Assembly (NCBI GenBank): GCA_001986395.2
Contig: MQVO02000151.1
Span: forward strand, 1 to 21,183
Length of the DNA stretch: 21,183 nt
From: Irpex lacteus
Lineage: Eukaryota > Basidiomycota > Agaricomycetes > Polyporales > Irpicaceae
Direction of reading: 5' to 3'
Part shown: piece after piece, positions 1-6,784 of the stretch
How positions within the stretch are numbered: the first letter of the stretch is position 1
Layout of the letters: each line of letters begins with the position of its first letter
Translations under genes and position numbers: made by a program
Notes under the pieces: generated by a model
Told to the model about the DNA's origin: nothing
The model's database searches: none
Seen by the model: the letters and a program-made list of their open reading frames with translations, nothing else

Positions 1-191
1 ACTGCAATTTCTGATTTCCGCAATAAATGGTATGAGTATTAAGGATTATTTTCGCATACGAAGTTCTAAGTATAATAATCAATCTTCTATTATACCAATT
101 TCTGCTTGCATTCCTTCTTATTTTCCCATATGGCTGCCTCCCCCTAACGAAGTTTAGCAAACAAAGTAGTACCGTAACAATAAACTTTACT

Positions 192-491
192 TTATTCCTT
201 TTTGTCCTCATTTTTAACAAGATAACACACTAAAAATATACCTTTGTATAGACCACCTCTCTTCATAATATTGTGAAGACTCCCGGCTGATGCTTTATAC
301 TCTGGATTTAACTCCCGAAGATAAAGAGCCACAGCATTAAGAGTTGGTAATACTTTCCCTTCCTTAGTTACAGTATCAATGAGCTCTGTAGATTTTGAAA
401 GCTTTTCACGAACAATTTCTTTATATGGAAGGAAATTTCTGGACGTTTTTTCCATTATTTGGTCTCTAACTCCTTCTATAAGGTCCGTCAA
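192..491 (-). CDS. Small ORF resembling a homing-endonuclease C-terminal DNA-binding tail
   Basis: This open frame is 99 codons long if started at TTG (491); the first ATG is at 455 and gives 87 residues, and a TAA lies two codons upstream of the TTG. The C-terminal half (roughly residues 50-90: LPTLNAVALYLRELNPEYK, then ASAGSLHNIMKRGGLYKGIF) follows the pattern of the NUMOD1-like modules that end many fungal mitochondrial GIY-YIG and LAGLIDADG endonucleases, where they contact DNA. No nuclease motif is visible, so this may be a detached tail or a remnant. Downstream on the same strand (191 to 1) another frame stays open to the window edge without a recognisable domain. Family assignment is by motif memory only; function is inferred. 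Confidence 0.4.
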   Translation of the reverse strand: MTDLIEGVRDQIMEKTSRNFLPYKEIVREKLSKSTELIDTVTKEGKVLPTLNAVALYLRELNPEYKASAGSLHNIMKRGGLYKGIFLVCYLVKNEDKKE

Positions 492-673
492 CGCTTCTTA
501 ACTTAACAAATTATCATTATATTCTTTATCCCTTAAGAGCTCATCTTAAATAAAGAACCTATTTAAATATAATTCTTTCAGAACAAACCTCCGCTTCATC
601 CCCATTGTTTCGGCTAAAAGAGTACAACTCTTGGCTTTAAAGATTAATTCTTTTTTTTATATCATACATATAA

Positions 674-874
674 GTAATCTTTCGTGATTTTTCAAAAACA
701 GTTGCCATTAACTCTATCTGTATTTTATTTCCTGCAGTGAAACCAGCTACTTTTAATTTGTTATACCCAGAGCTTAACTCATCAGTGGGAGAGCTAGAAC
801 GGATCTTACCTAAAAGTCAAGTTAAAGGGGTAACTTGCGCAGGGGTTGAAGTAGATATATTGAATTTATCCTAA
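674..874 (+). other. Unassigned open frame without a start codon
   Basis: A 66-codon open stretch with no ATG lies between a TAA (671-673) and a TAA (872-874). Its centre (LLYPELNSSVGELERILPK) has the composition of real protein and is less A+T-rich than its surroundings, so it may be the tail of a displaced gene. I do not recognise it. The rest of 492-911 is A+T-rich and shows no gene. Confidence 0.2.
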
Positions 875-911
875 TTTAAAAAGGAGATTAGAAATTTAGT
901 TTTAGTTTTGG

Positions 912-971
912 AGCAAGAGTAAAATGTCCAAAATTAAAAGTAGAGAAGATTTGAATAAATTGAGGATCTAG
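912..971 (+). pseudogene. dpo: Possible third remnant of plasmid DNA polymerase (short tail)
   Basis: The translation contains MSKIKSREDLNKLRI before a TAG. It shares a 15-nt identity (ATGTCCAAAATTAAA) with the better-supported remnant at 4924-5049, at the same point of the conserved segment before motif C (Y-R-hydrophobic-x-M-S-K/Q-F/I-K). The preceding bases read A-R-V in another frame, which suggests a frameshift. It ends in a 21-bp repeat that also ends the remnant at 1550. The fragment is very short, so confidence is low. Confidence 0.25.
950..970. repeat. 21-bp direct repeat, copy 1
   Basis: This 21-nt block (core TTGAATAAATTGAGGATCTA) recurs exactly at 1528-1548. Both copies abut ends of plasmid DNA polymerase remnants, so the repeat probably marks a recombination or insertion boundary. 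Confidence 0.85.
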
Positions 972-1300
972 TTTTTTTTGGTGATTATTTTATTAATTAA
1001 TTTTATTTAAATATATTCCCTGTTTAATTAAATTACTTCCTGTGGATAGCTTTTTTTTACCTTTTAGTTTTGGGATAAATAATTTCAGCACCGGTGGAGT
1101 AAGTAAAGTTAATAATTCTTTAATTAATAAATTATTCTAAGATTCCTGGAGAAAATAGAGATAGTTATCTATCCAGGGGTAAAAAAAAAAGATGGTGGTG
1201 AGGGTGGAGTCTATCTCTACAAGAATTAAAATAGAGTGTGAAACTATCTCTTAAATAGTTAGTGTGTCGCTTAGGTGAGGAAGTGGAATATTAATTATTA
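972..1300. other. Non-coding A+T-rich stretch with G-rich patches
   Basis: No gene is visible. A small stem CCTGGA/TCCAGG with an inner TAGA/TCTA lies near 1144-1175, and GGTGGTGAGGGTGGAG lies near 1194-1209. Neither could be assigned a function. Confidence 0.5.
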
Positions 1301-1367
1301 AGGAATAGAATGGAATGGAATAGAATATAATAGAATAGAATAGAATAGAATAGAATAGAATAGAATA
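1301..1367. repeat. (AGAAT)n microsatellite
   Basis: About 13 tandem pentamers of GAATA/GAATG. The 5' units are imperfect (GGAATAGAATGGAATGGAAT) and the 3' units are a clean run of TAGAA. The pattern is typical of slippage in mitochondrial spacer DNA. Confidence 0.95.
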
Positions 1368-1527
1368 AGTTAAAGATAAAATAATGAGAATCATAGTTTA
1401 ATTATATTTATTTAATTCCTTTCCCTTAGGTTACTTACTCTAGTTTGAGAAAAGTAATAAATTACATCTCCCTCGAAAGTGATAAATGTTCTTGTTCGCA
1501 TTATCAACCCCTAGGTTATTTTCCTCC

Positions 1528-1548
1528 TTTGAATAAATTGAGGATCTA
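1528..1548. repeat. 21-bp direct repeat, copy 2
   Basis: Exact copy of 950-970. It lies immediately downstream, on the minus strand, of the truncated polymerase remnant, whose last codon is at 1550. Confidence 0.85.
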
Positions 1549-1549
1549 T

Positions 1550-1929
1550 TTAAATATCTGTCATTAGTTTAGCCATATGTATTCTTGCATAAGATAATGT
1601 AGCTGCAGCTATAGGGATAGATACAGTTTTATATGTTCCTTTTGTTGTTTTCTCTTCAAAAGACCCATATTTAAAGCTTTAATATAATCAACACCAAAAA
1701 TTTTTACAAATTTCTTTATCTATATCTAATTTAAATGTATCTAAAAAAGGTCTTTATCCATCTCTATAGAACTTTTTAGAATTCTAGTAACAGATACTAA
1801 ATCATGTGTTTTACAGTCAATGAATCTCGTTACACTCTTTGAGAAATCCATACCAAATCTACCTTTTAAACTATTTAAGATTAATTTAGCAACATTTCTT
1901 TCTGTAGTGTGAAAGGGACCTAGAATCAT
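1550..1929 (-). pseudogene. dpo: Family B DNA polymerase remnant of a linear mitochondrial plasmid
   Basis: These plasmid-borne enzymes are protein-primed DNA polymerases of about 700-1000 residues; only the palm region is left here. The 62-codon frame 1929-1741 carries polymerase motif B (AKLILNSLKGRFGM: K..xNSLxGRFG). After frameshifts near 1740 and 1650 a different frame gives TVSIPIAAATLSYARIHMAK, the conserved segment between motifs B and C. Motif C (YTDTDS) is absent because the remnant stops at 1550. An in-frame TAA sits directly before the ATG at 1929, and coding-like sequence (KVLPLRGALALSF) continues upstream of it, so that ATG is not a true start. Several frameshifts, a nonsense codon and loss of the 3' end make it non-functional. 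Confidence 0.75.
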
Positions 1930-2071
1930 TTAAACAAAAGATAAGGCCAAAGCACCACGTAAAGGCAAGACTTTAAGGTTATTATGATGAATACACAAAT
2001 ACTTTTAACCAATTTAATAATTAACAACCAAAAATACTAGTATCTAAAAAAAGTTTTTAATTAAAAAAAAG

Positions 2072-2137
2072 GATAAATTAGTTGAACCTATACTAATACA
2101 GGTTCAATGTATTGCTCTACCATTTCACAATAAAGGC
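2072..2137 (-). pseudogene. tRNA-Phe-like remnant
   Basis: A perfect 5-bp anticodon arm (2096-2112, stem ATACA/TGTAT, loop TTGAACC) would display GAA (Phe). A D-loop-like ATGGTAGAGC precedes it and GGTTCAACT follows as a T-loop candidate, but the T stem and acceptor stem do not pair. C37 is also abnormal for Phe. This is probably a decayed or partial tRNA gene. Confidence 0.3.
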
Positions 2138-2179
2138 TAAGAAAAGAGATATAATAAAGATTTATAAACCAATTTTATA

Positions 2180-2252
2180 TGGAATCAATGAGATTTTAAC
2201 TCATTATTTAGACGTGCAAGGTCTATGTTTTACCAAACTAAACTATAATCCC
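2180..2252 (-). tRNA. trnA: tRNA-Ala (UGC)
   Basis: This 73-nt gene folds completely: acceptor GGGATTA/TGATTCC with G-T pairs, D stem GTTT/AAAC, anticodon stem TAGAC/GTCTA with loop CTTGCAC (anticodon TGC), T stem ATGAG/CTCAT, discriminator A. The T loop TTAAAAT departs from the usual TTCRANT, as is common in mitochondria. It lies between two degenerate tRNA-like sequences on the same strand. Confidence 0.9.
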
Positions 2253-2345
2253 GGTTTTAAAATTACAAAGAATTAAACTATCCATCCTTTTTTTTATATA
2301 AAAAAAGGGGAGTGACATACTCTACCTTTAAGCTAAAATTCTGGA

Positions 2346-2411
2346 TAGCAAAAATATGATTTGAACATATATTAAAAGACATGCGTGTTACACCTATTAC
2401 ACCATCTTGCT
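2346..2411 (-). pseudogene. tRNA-Lys-like gene missing the 3' half of the anticodon arm
   Basis: The acceptor AGCAAGA/TTTTGCT, D stem GTGT/ACAC, T stem ATATG/CATAT with loop TTCAAAT, and discriminator A are all intact. After the anticodon 5' strand CATGT and loop CTTTTAA (anticodon TTT, Lys) there is only one base before the T stem. The 3' anticodon strand and variable loop are therefore missing, about 9-10 nt, and the total is 66 nt. Alternatively the T-stem strand could double as the anticodon 3' strand. It reads as a recent deletion in a tRNA gene rather than random similarity. Confidence 0.5.
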
Positions 2412-2641
2412 TTAATTTATCTATCTTTTATATATTTTTTTATATAAAACTATCTGGCTATAACTTATATTATTATTAGACAATAGATATATTTATCCTT
2501 AGTTGAGCCAATACTGTTTAGAGATTGGCCGTTAGAATAAAAGCTTGTATAGATAACGGGAGTTAAAAATATAACTTCTAAAATTATCATTATTATTATA
2601 TAACCCCTTTTTATTTTAATAAAATAAATAAGGATAAAAGA

Positions 2642-2714
2642 GGTAGAATTAGTTCAATTGGTAGAATGACGTTTTGTGGCAACGATGAAAAGAGTTCGAA
2701 TCTCTTATTCTGCC
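2642..2714 (+). tRNA. trnH: tRNA-His (GUG)
   Basis: The anticodon loop TTGTGGC gives GTG. The acceptor GTAGAAT/ATTCTGC is extended by G-1 (2642) opposite C73 (2714), the diagnostic His identity pair, here encoded in the gene. The T stem AAGAG/CTCTT with loop TTCGAAT is perfect. The anticodon stem has four pairs and an A-A mismatch at 27-43. Confidence 0.9.
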
Positions 2715-2769
2715 GCCCTTTAAAATCCAAATTGGATAAAGAAAGAAGATAATTAATTTTATACATTAT

Positions 2770-2790
2770 CCCAAAAAACTAGTTAGAATT
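2770..2790. repeat. Half copy of the CCCAAAAAACTAG palindrome
   Basis: The left arm and part of the spacer (CCCAAAAAACTAGTTAGAAT) are present and the right arm is missing. It belongs to the dispersed palindrome family described at 4440-4486. Confidence 0.7.
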
Positions 2791-2978
2791 AAAAAATAAA
2801 GATAAAAGAATACATAAAATAAAATAATATGGGGAGGGATACTCAAATAAAATAAAAAAGTGTAAAGTACTATTTATTATCTGAATACAGAATATCTTTA
2901 TATATATCTTATATATTATATCTTTAATAAAAAATAGCAAATTAAAATTTATTCGTTCTAACTAAAAAAAAAGGCATA

Positions 2979-3049
2979 AGCGATTTAGCTGAGGGGATTA
3001 GCGTGATTTTTACACAATCAAGACAGAGGTTCGATTCCTCTAATTGCTA
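2979..3049 (+). tRNA. trnV: tRNA-Val (UAC)
   Basis: 71 nt. Acceptor AGCGATT/AATTGCT, D stem GCTG/TAGC, anticodon stem TGATT/AATCA with loop TTTACAC (anticodon TAC), T stem AGAGG/CCTCT with loop TTCGATT, discriminator A. All four arms pair. Confidence 0.93.
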
Positions 3050-3067
3050 TTAATTCAGCCTCTCCAG

Positions 3068-3197
3068 ATAATAAAGGATAGAGGATCCTGGTTATTCCAG
3101 TAAAAAAACTTTAGTGATTATTGTATTTGACAACCTTACACTATATGTTAAAGGGTCTATACGGGTATCCGCAACCTCAGCCTCTATCCTTTATTAT
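3068..3197. repeat. 17-bp inverted repeat flanking a 96-nt insert, next to trnV
   Basis: The arms are 3068-3084 and 3181-3197, perfect 17-mers (core AAAGGATAGAGG/CCTCTATCCTTT). The insert contains GC-richer blocks such as TCTATACGGGTATCCGC but no recognisable gene. It could be a large hairpin at an RNA-processing point or a small inverted-repeat element. Confidence 0.7.
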
Positions 3198-3224
3198 TTA
3201 CTTTTTCTTTATTTCTCTTTAAAA

Positions 3225-3626
3225 TTAAATTATTATTTCACCAAAAATATATTTAATAAATATTAAATTTCATTTATTTTCAACTACCATAGTAGATACA
3301 TATAAAATCATTAAAGCAATAGGTAAATATAATATACAAATGTGTAAAATATGATTAGCATCTAATAAACTCATAACTGTATCTAAATCAGCCCCAGGTT
3401 CAATTGAAAAAGCGGCCGGTCCATCTCCACTATCAGGTTTGGATGTGGGAGGTGAAGTAGGAGTTGTTGGAGGTGTAGCCGATTTTACTGCAGAAGCCGC
3501 GACAGCATTATCAATTTTCTTTTGAGAAAGACTACCGATAGCATTAGCAACAGTTACTGTACTACCACCAATTACAGCTCCTGCGGACATAACACCTATC
3601 TTTGCAGTAGGAGAAAGTCCATCCAA
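3225..3626 (-). CDS. N-terminally truncated membrane protein of the fungal mitochondrial/plasmid ORF type
   Basis: Under code 4 the frame is 133 codons: the TGA at 3272-3270 reads as Trp and 14 more codons follow (WNLIFIKYIFGE...) to a TAA. A glycine/alanine-rich hydrophobic segment (IGVMSAGAVIGGSTVTVANA, residues about 10-30) is followed by a Pro/Thr/Ser-rich linker (about 50-75) and a transmembrane helix (ILHICILYLPIALMILYV, about 92-110). From memory this resembles the C-terminal part of an uncharacterised membrane ORF common in agaricomycete mitochondria and linear plasmids; the function is unknown. There is no ATG at the 5' end: the frame begins inside a half palindrome (3622-3647) that supplies a TAA and then TTG. 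It is therefore probably a broken gene whose missing N-terminal part resembles 6785-6973. Confidence 0.5.
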
Positions 3627-3647
3627 AAAAACTAGTTATAATTAATT
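3622..3647. repeat. Half palindrome at the broken 5' end of the membrane ORF
   Basis: CCAAAAAAACTAGTTATAAT plus spacer; the opposite arm is missing. On the minus strand it reads into the membrane ORF, so the element sits exactly at the truncation point. Confidence 0.75.
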
Positions 3648-4370
3648 ATCCCGGGATTATAAAATAATAAAATAATTATGAGAACAGTGACCTGTGCGAA
3701 TGTAATAAATATAAATAATTATTTTATTATAATATTTTAATTTAAATTAATAATATGCTACGCTCCTTCTTAATTCTTTAACTTTACTCATTATTATTTA
3801 TTGCTAAAGTTCAAAGATATTTATCACATTTTTATTCTTTTATTTTGCATATAAAATAGTTTTGTTAGAGTTCAAATGAAGTAAATGTAATAAATAAAGA
3901 TAATAATAAATAAGAAAATAAAATATAATCACACATTTATATTATTTTAATTAGGGAGTTCTAATTAAAATTTAATTTAATTAAATTTTAATAACCCGCT
4001 CAATTATAAATACAAAGATTCCATATTGTAAGCACTAATTTTATATTTATTTTTAATGAGTTAACTACCGTTCAGTATACTTTATTATCCTATTTTGTAA
4101 ACACTCATTTATCCTACCCCTCATCATTATCCATTAAAATGTGTAATGCTGCTCCCCTTCCTAAATAAATAATAAAAAGGTGGGGACCCTCTCTTTTTTA
4201 TTTATTCAGTTTCTAATCGTCTATCGACTCAACGGGTACCTTTGGCACCCTATCGTAAGATTTGTTTAAGTAAATTAATAGTTCTACCCCCACCACTACG
4301 TTCCTCCCCCGTCTCCTTTTTTTAATTTTTTAATTAAAAAAGGGCACGGGGAATATTGTTTATAAGCATA
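3648..4370. other. A+T-rich intergenic spacer
   Basis: No gene is visible apart from the small palindrome at 3964-3992. A GC-richer patch near 4210-4262 (CGACTCAACGGGTACC) is unexplained. Homopolymer runs are frequent. Confidence 0.6.
3964..3992. repeat. Second palindrome family, copy 1
   Basis: Arms ATTAAAATTTAAT/ATTAAATTTTAAT with a 3-nt loop, flanked by GGG on the left and CCC on the right. Related copies are at 15496-15524 (nested in another palindrome) and 20491-20514. Confidence 0.85.
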
Positions 4371-4438
4371 GATCAATCGTGTCCTCCTCCACTTACCTTT
4401 ACTTTTTGATAGGTTCTAGTGAGCAAGTGGAGGACACT
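4371..4438 (-). repeat. About 70-nt GTGTCCTC repeat, copy A (inverted)
   Basis: Read on the minus strand it is AGTGTCCTCCACTTG ... AAAAAGTAAAGGTAAGT ... AGGACACGATTGATC. The copy at 5645-5709 on + has the same landmarks in the same order. Internal arms CCTCCACTT/AAGTGGAGG can form a hairpin. Confidence 0.6.
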
Positions 4439-4439
4439 C

Positions 4440-4486
4440 CCCCAAAAAACTAGTTAGAATTAATTCTAATTCCTAGTTTTTTGGGG
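4440..4486. repeat. Dispersed palindrome (full copy)
   Basis: Arms CCCCAAAAAACTAG/CTAGTTTTTTGGGG surround an A+T spacer that is itself partly self-complementary (TTAGAATTAATTCTAA), so almost the whole element folds into one hairpin. This is a reference copy for a family with about 18 full or partial members in the window. Confidence 0.95.
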
Positions 4487-4662
4487 ATTCTTTTTAATTA
4501 ATTAATGAGTTTCTATATTTACCAATCTTTTTATTTAGTATCATACCCCTCATTCCCTTCGCTCTACTCAGTGAATGCTCACCTATTCTTTTTATTAATA
4601 ATTATTTCTTTTCTAAGCATCCACTTTGTGGATGGGTAGTTTATTCCCTTAGGACCCCGTGT

Positions 4663-4694
4663 CCTCTAGTACTAATCTTAACTCTTTGGAACCC
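4663..4694 (+). repeat. 32-bp exact inverted repeat, copy 1
   Basis: Exact reverse complement of 20089-20120 (core CTAGTACTAATCTTAACTC). The copies are 15.4 kb apart and in opposite orientation. No gene is recognised in it. Confidence 0.9.
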
Positions 4695-4923
4695 CCACTG
4701 CGAAGTTAATTGTTTCTATTTTCTCTTTTTACCTATTTCTGAAGAAGTTTGTATACCAATTTCTTTAATTGTTTTTTTTTATTATTCTTTTTTATTAAAT
4801 TAATGTATTTTTATTTAGGAATAAGAGGATTATGTATTATAATCTTTTTTATTTTAGTCAGTTATCTCAGCATCTCGATAACTGATAGCTTACTTTAGAT
4901 CTACTTCGTTACAGGATTAATAG
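4695..4923. other. A+T-rich spacer with one hairpin
   Basis: The only structure seen is an 8-bp hairpin at 4859-4884 (CAGTTATC/GATAACTG, 10-nt loop). No gene is visible. Confidence 0.55.
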
Positions 4924-5049
4924 TTAAACATTAATAAAAAAGATGATGAATATGTGCATTCTACTAAAAATATATCTGTTGCTATAGCTGGAGCTATGAA
5001 TAGTTACAGTAATCTTTACATGTCCAAAATTAAATTGTTCATTTCCTAG
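4924..5049 (+). pseudogene. dpo: Plasmid DNA polymerase remnant, second copy
   Basis: A 41-codon frame between TAG and TAG reads STKNISVAIAGAMNSYSNLY followed by MSKIKL. This aligns with the segment before motif C of mitochondrial-plasmid family B polymerases and with the other remnant (TVSIPIAAATLSYARIHMAK, 1550-1929): S-x-A/P-I-A-A/G-A then S-Y-x-R/N-hydrophobic-x-M. It is on the opposite strand and diverged, so it represents either another plasmid or an older insertion. No other polymerase motif accompanies it. Confidence 0.5.
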
Positions 5050-5302
5050 AGATAGAATTTTTATTTTTTTTTTATTTCTTCTGAGTTAAACAAAAGAATC
5101 ACAATCTAATTAAATTATAATAAAATAAATAAGTTACACTCCCCCCCTCTTATCAAATAGTTTTACTACAGAATACTCATTATATTATATAATTGTATTA
5201 GACTTTCTTTATTCAATGAAATTAAATTTAATTTAAGTTACTTAGTTAGCTTCTAAATTAAAGAAATAGTTATATTATTTAGCTAACTCTTTCTTTACAT
5301 TA

Positions 5303-5348
5303 CCCCAAAAACTAGTTAGAATTATTTATAATTCCTAGTTTTTTGGGG
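5303..5348. repeat. Dispersed palindrome (full copy)
   Basis: CCCCAAAAACTAG at the left, CTAGTTTTTTGGGG at the right, and an A+T spacer. Same family as 4440-4486. It lies shortly upstream of the LAGLIDADG remnant. Confidence 0.93.
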
Positions 5349-5404
5349 GGAGTAGCTAAAGATTGATAATTATAAATTATAACTACATCGGATGAATTTT
5401 TTAA

Positions 5405-5632
5405 ATCAAGTGGGGCCCAATAAAATTAACAGAAAGTCAGTTACCACTTTTAATAGAAATAAAAAAGTATTTAGTAAGTAATTTAGGTTTTGATTACTAT
5501 TCAGTACAAAAATTAGAATTTTCTTCAGTTATAGCTATAGGTAAAGGTAAAGCAGTTAATAATTGTAAACCTTTAGCAACATTAACAATTATAAATATAC
5601 ATGTTTTAAATAATTATTTTATACCCTTTTTT
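5405..5632 (+). pseudogene. LAGLIDADG endonuclease, C-terminal fragment
   Basis: The frame opens after a TAA (5402-5404) with no start codon and reads KLTESQLPLLIEIKKYLVSN, then a stretch ending IGKGKAVNNCKPLATLTI and HVLNNYFIPFF. This is the well-known second half of intron-encoded LAGLIDADG_1 proteins of fungal mitochondria. Neither catalytic motif is present. The frame stays open to 5737, but after IPFF the residues no longer fit the family because a copy of the GTGTCCTC repeat begins there. It is a remnant, cut at the 3' side by that repeat. Confidence 0.75.
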
Positions 5633-5644
5633 GTGGACATAGAG

Positions 5645-5709
5645 AGTGTCCTCTTGGTTCACATTGTACTCTCCAAAAGTAAAGGTCAGTATCAGGACAC
5701 ACGATTGAA
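5645..5709 (+). repeat. About 70-nt GTGTCCTC repeat, copy B
   Basis: Landmarks GAGTGTCCTC, CAAAAGTAAAGGTCAGT and AGGACACACGATTGA match copy A (4371-4438, minus). It starts where the LAGLIDADG homology ends, so it probably inserted into that gene. Confidence 0.55.
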
Positions 5710-5809
5710 TCTTAGTTTCCCAAAAGAAATTAATTAAATTTTAATAAATAACTATTTTTAGTTAAATTACAGGGGTCTTACTATCTACTTTTTTATATTT
5801 AATCATAAG

Positions 5810-5848
5810 TTTAATGGCCAATTTATTTTGCTACCTTAGGATCCTCAT
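5810..5848 (-). repeat. Exact 39-bp copy of an rnl segment (helix 69 region)
   Basis: Identical over 39 nt to 16906-16944 inside rnl. Read on the minus strand it contains GATCCTAAGGTAGCAAAAT, the universally conserved helix 69 region (about E. coli 1910-1930), which is also where I-CeuI-type introns insert. Here it stands alone, directly before a group I intron-like core on the opposite strand. Confidence 0.95.
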
Positions 5849-5854
5849 TAAACT

Positions 5855-5975
5855 CGATGATATGCTGGAACACCCTAAAGCTTTAAGTACTCATTTTATT
5901 TTACCAAAAAATAAAGTAGTGACAATCTTAAAGATGTTACAATGGGCAATCAGCAGGGAATATTAATATGCCCTG
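5855..5975 (+). other. Probable 5' core of a degenerate group I intron
   Basis: A P-like element (GATATGCTGGAACACCCTAA, about 5859-5878) is followed by complementary CTTTAAG/CTTAAAG strands that could form P5. A Q-like element then follows (GGGCAATCAGCAGGG, 5944-5958), with a P6 stem CAGGG/CCCTG around 5953-5974. The order fits group IB-type introns. No convincing R or S element (P7) was found before or after the LAGLIDADG gene, so the intron is incomplete or too diverged to trace by eye. Confidence 0.5.
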
Positions 5976-6105
5976 AAATTAATAATATTTAATTGTAAAT
6001 CATTAGAAAGAAAAGTGGTTAAAACGCTGTTTAACCTCAAGTGATAGGAGCGCCTATCACGATCACTTCTTGCTGTTGTGAATATGCTGTGAATTTATTA
6101 AAAAT

Positions 6106-6594
6106 ATGAAACATAATGTAAATATTATAAAAAAAGATATTCAAAATACAAATTACCTTTATTTTTTAGGTGGTTTTGCAGAAGGAGAAGGTTCAAATTC
6201 TGTATCTATTTCTATAGGTAAAGACTTTAAATATGGAGTAAACATTCAACCAGTATTTAATGTTAGTCAACATAAAAATGGTTTAGAATTATTATATTCA
6301 TTTAAAGAATTATTTAATTGTGGATCTGTAGTAGAAAAATCTGGATCTCCAGACATATTTGTGTACACTTTGAAAGGTTATAAACAAATAATTAAACATG
6401 TAATTCCCTTTTTAGATACTTATGTTCAACCATTTAGTTGTAAAAAAGAAGAATATTCAGTGTTTAAACAAATTGTAATACAATCTTCACAAGGTGGACA
6501 GAAAGAAAAAGATTCACTAATAGAAATGGTTCAGCTTGCTTATACCCTTCAAGGTAAAGGTAAAATAGAAAAAGAGATATTTTTGAAATTTTAA
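6106..6594 (+). CDS. Single-motif LAGLIDADG homing endonuclease (162 aa)
   Basis: An intact 162-residue ORF starts at ATG 6106 and stops at TAA. One LAGLIDADG motif, YFLGGFAEGEGS, lies at residues 19-30, with Glu28 at the catalytic acid position. A single motif and about 160 residues match the homodimeric class (I-CreI has 163 residues), and the later layout (NVSQHKNGLELLYSF, then PFLDTYVQPFSCKKEEYSVF) fits the beta-strand and helix pattern of that fold. Such enzymes cut intronless alleles to spread their host intron. It follows group I core elements (5855-5975) as intron ORFs often do, but no 3' intron half follows; a palindrome starts 7 nt after the stop. Under code 4 the frame is open upstream to about 6015 without another ATG. 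The target site is unknown. Confidence 0.85.
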   Translation: MKHNVNIIKKDIQNTNYLYFLGGFAEGEGSNSVSISIGKDFKYGVNIQPVFNVSQHKNGLELLYSFKELFNCGSVVEKSGSPDIFVYTLKGYKQIIKHVIPFLDTYVQPFSCKKEEYSVFKQIVIQSSQGGQKEKDSLIEMVQLAYTLQGKGKIEKEIFLKF

Positions 6595-6600
6595 GAATCT

Positions 6601-6641
6601 CCCAAAAAAACTAATTATTTATAATTCCTAGTTTTTTTGGG
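6601..6641. repeat. Dispersed palindrome just after the LAGLIDADG stop
   Basis: CCCAAAAAAACTA at the left and TAGTTTTTTTGGG at the right around a short A+T spacer. It is the shortest full copy and begins 7 nt after the TAA. It could also act as an RNA 3'-end hairpin. Confidence 0.9.
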
Positions 6642-6784
6642 TACTACTTAGTATGAGGTTTGTATAATAAATATAGGACAGATGCCATAAATATAATAAT
6701 AATTATTATGATTATTCTGCCAGCATTACAGCGGTTTGGCCTACTATATTATTAAAAAATAATAAAATTATAACTTTAAAAAAA

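Noticed and set aside
668..676. ATATAAGTA, identical to the yeast mitochondrial promoter nonanucleotide
   Set aside because: A single 9-nt A+T-rich match is expected by chance here, nothing downstream is a recognisable gene, and this promoter is a Saccharomyces-type signal.
1741..1929. ATG at 1929 as a genuine start of a 62-residue protein
   Set aside because: It is preceded directly by an in-frame TAA with coding-like sequence before that, and the frame is an internal piece of a plasmid polymerase.
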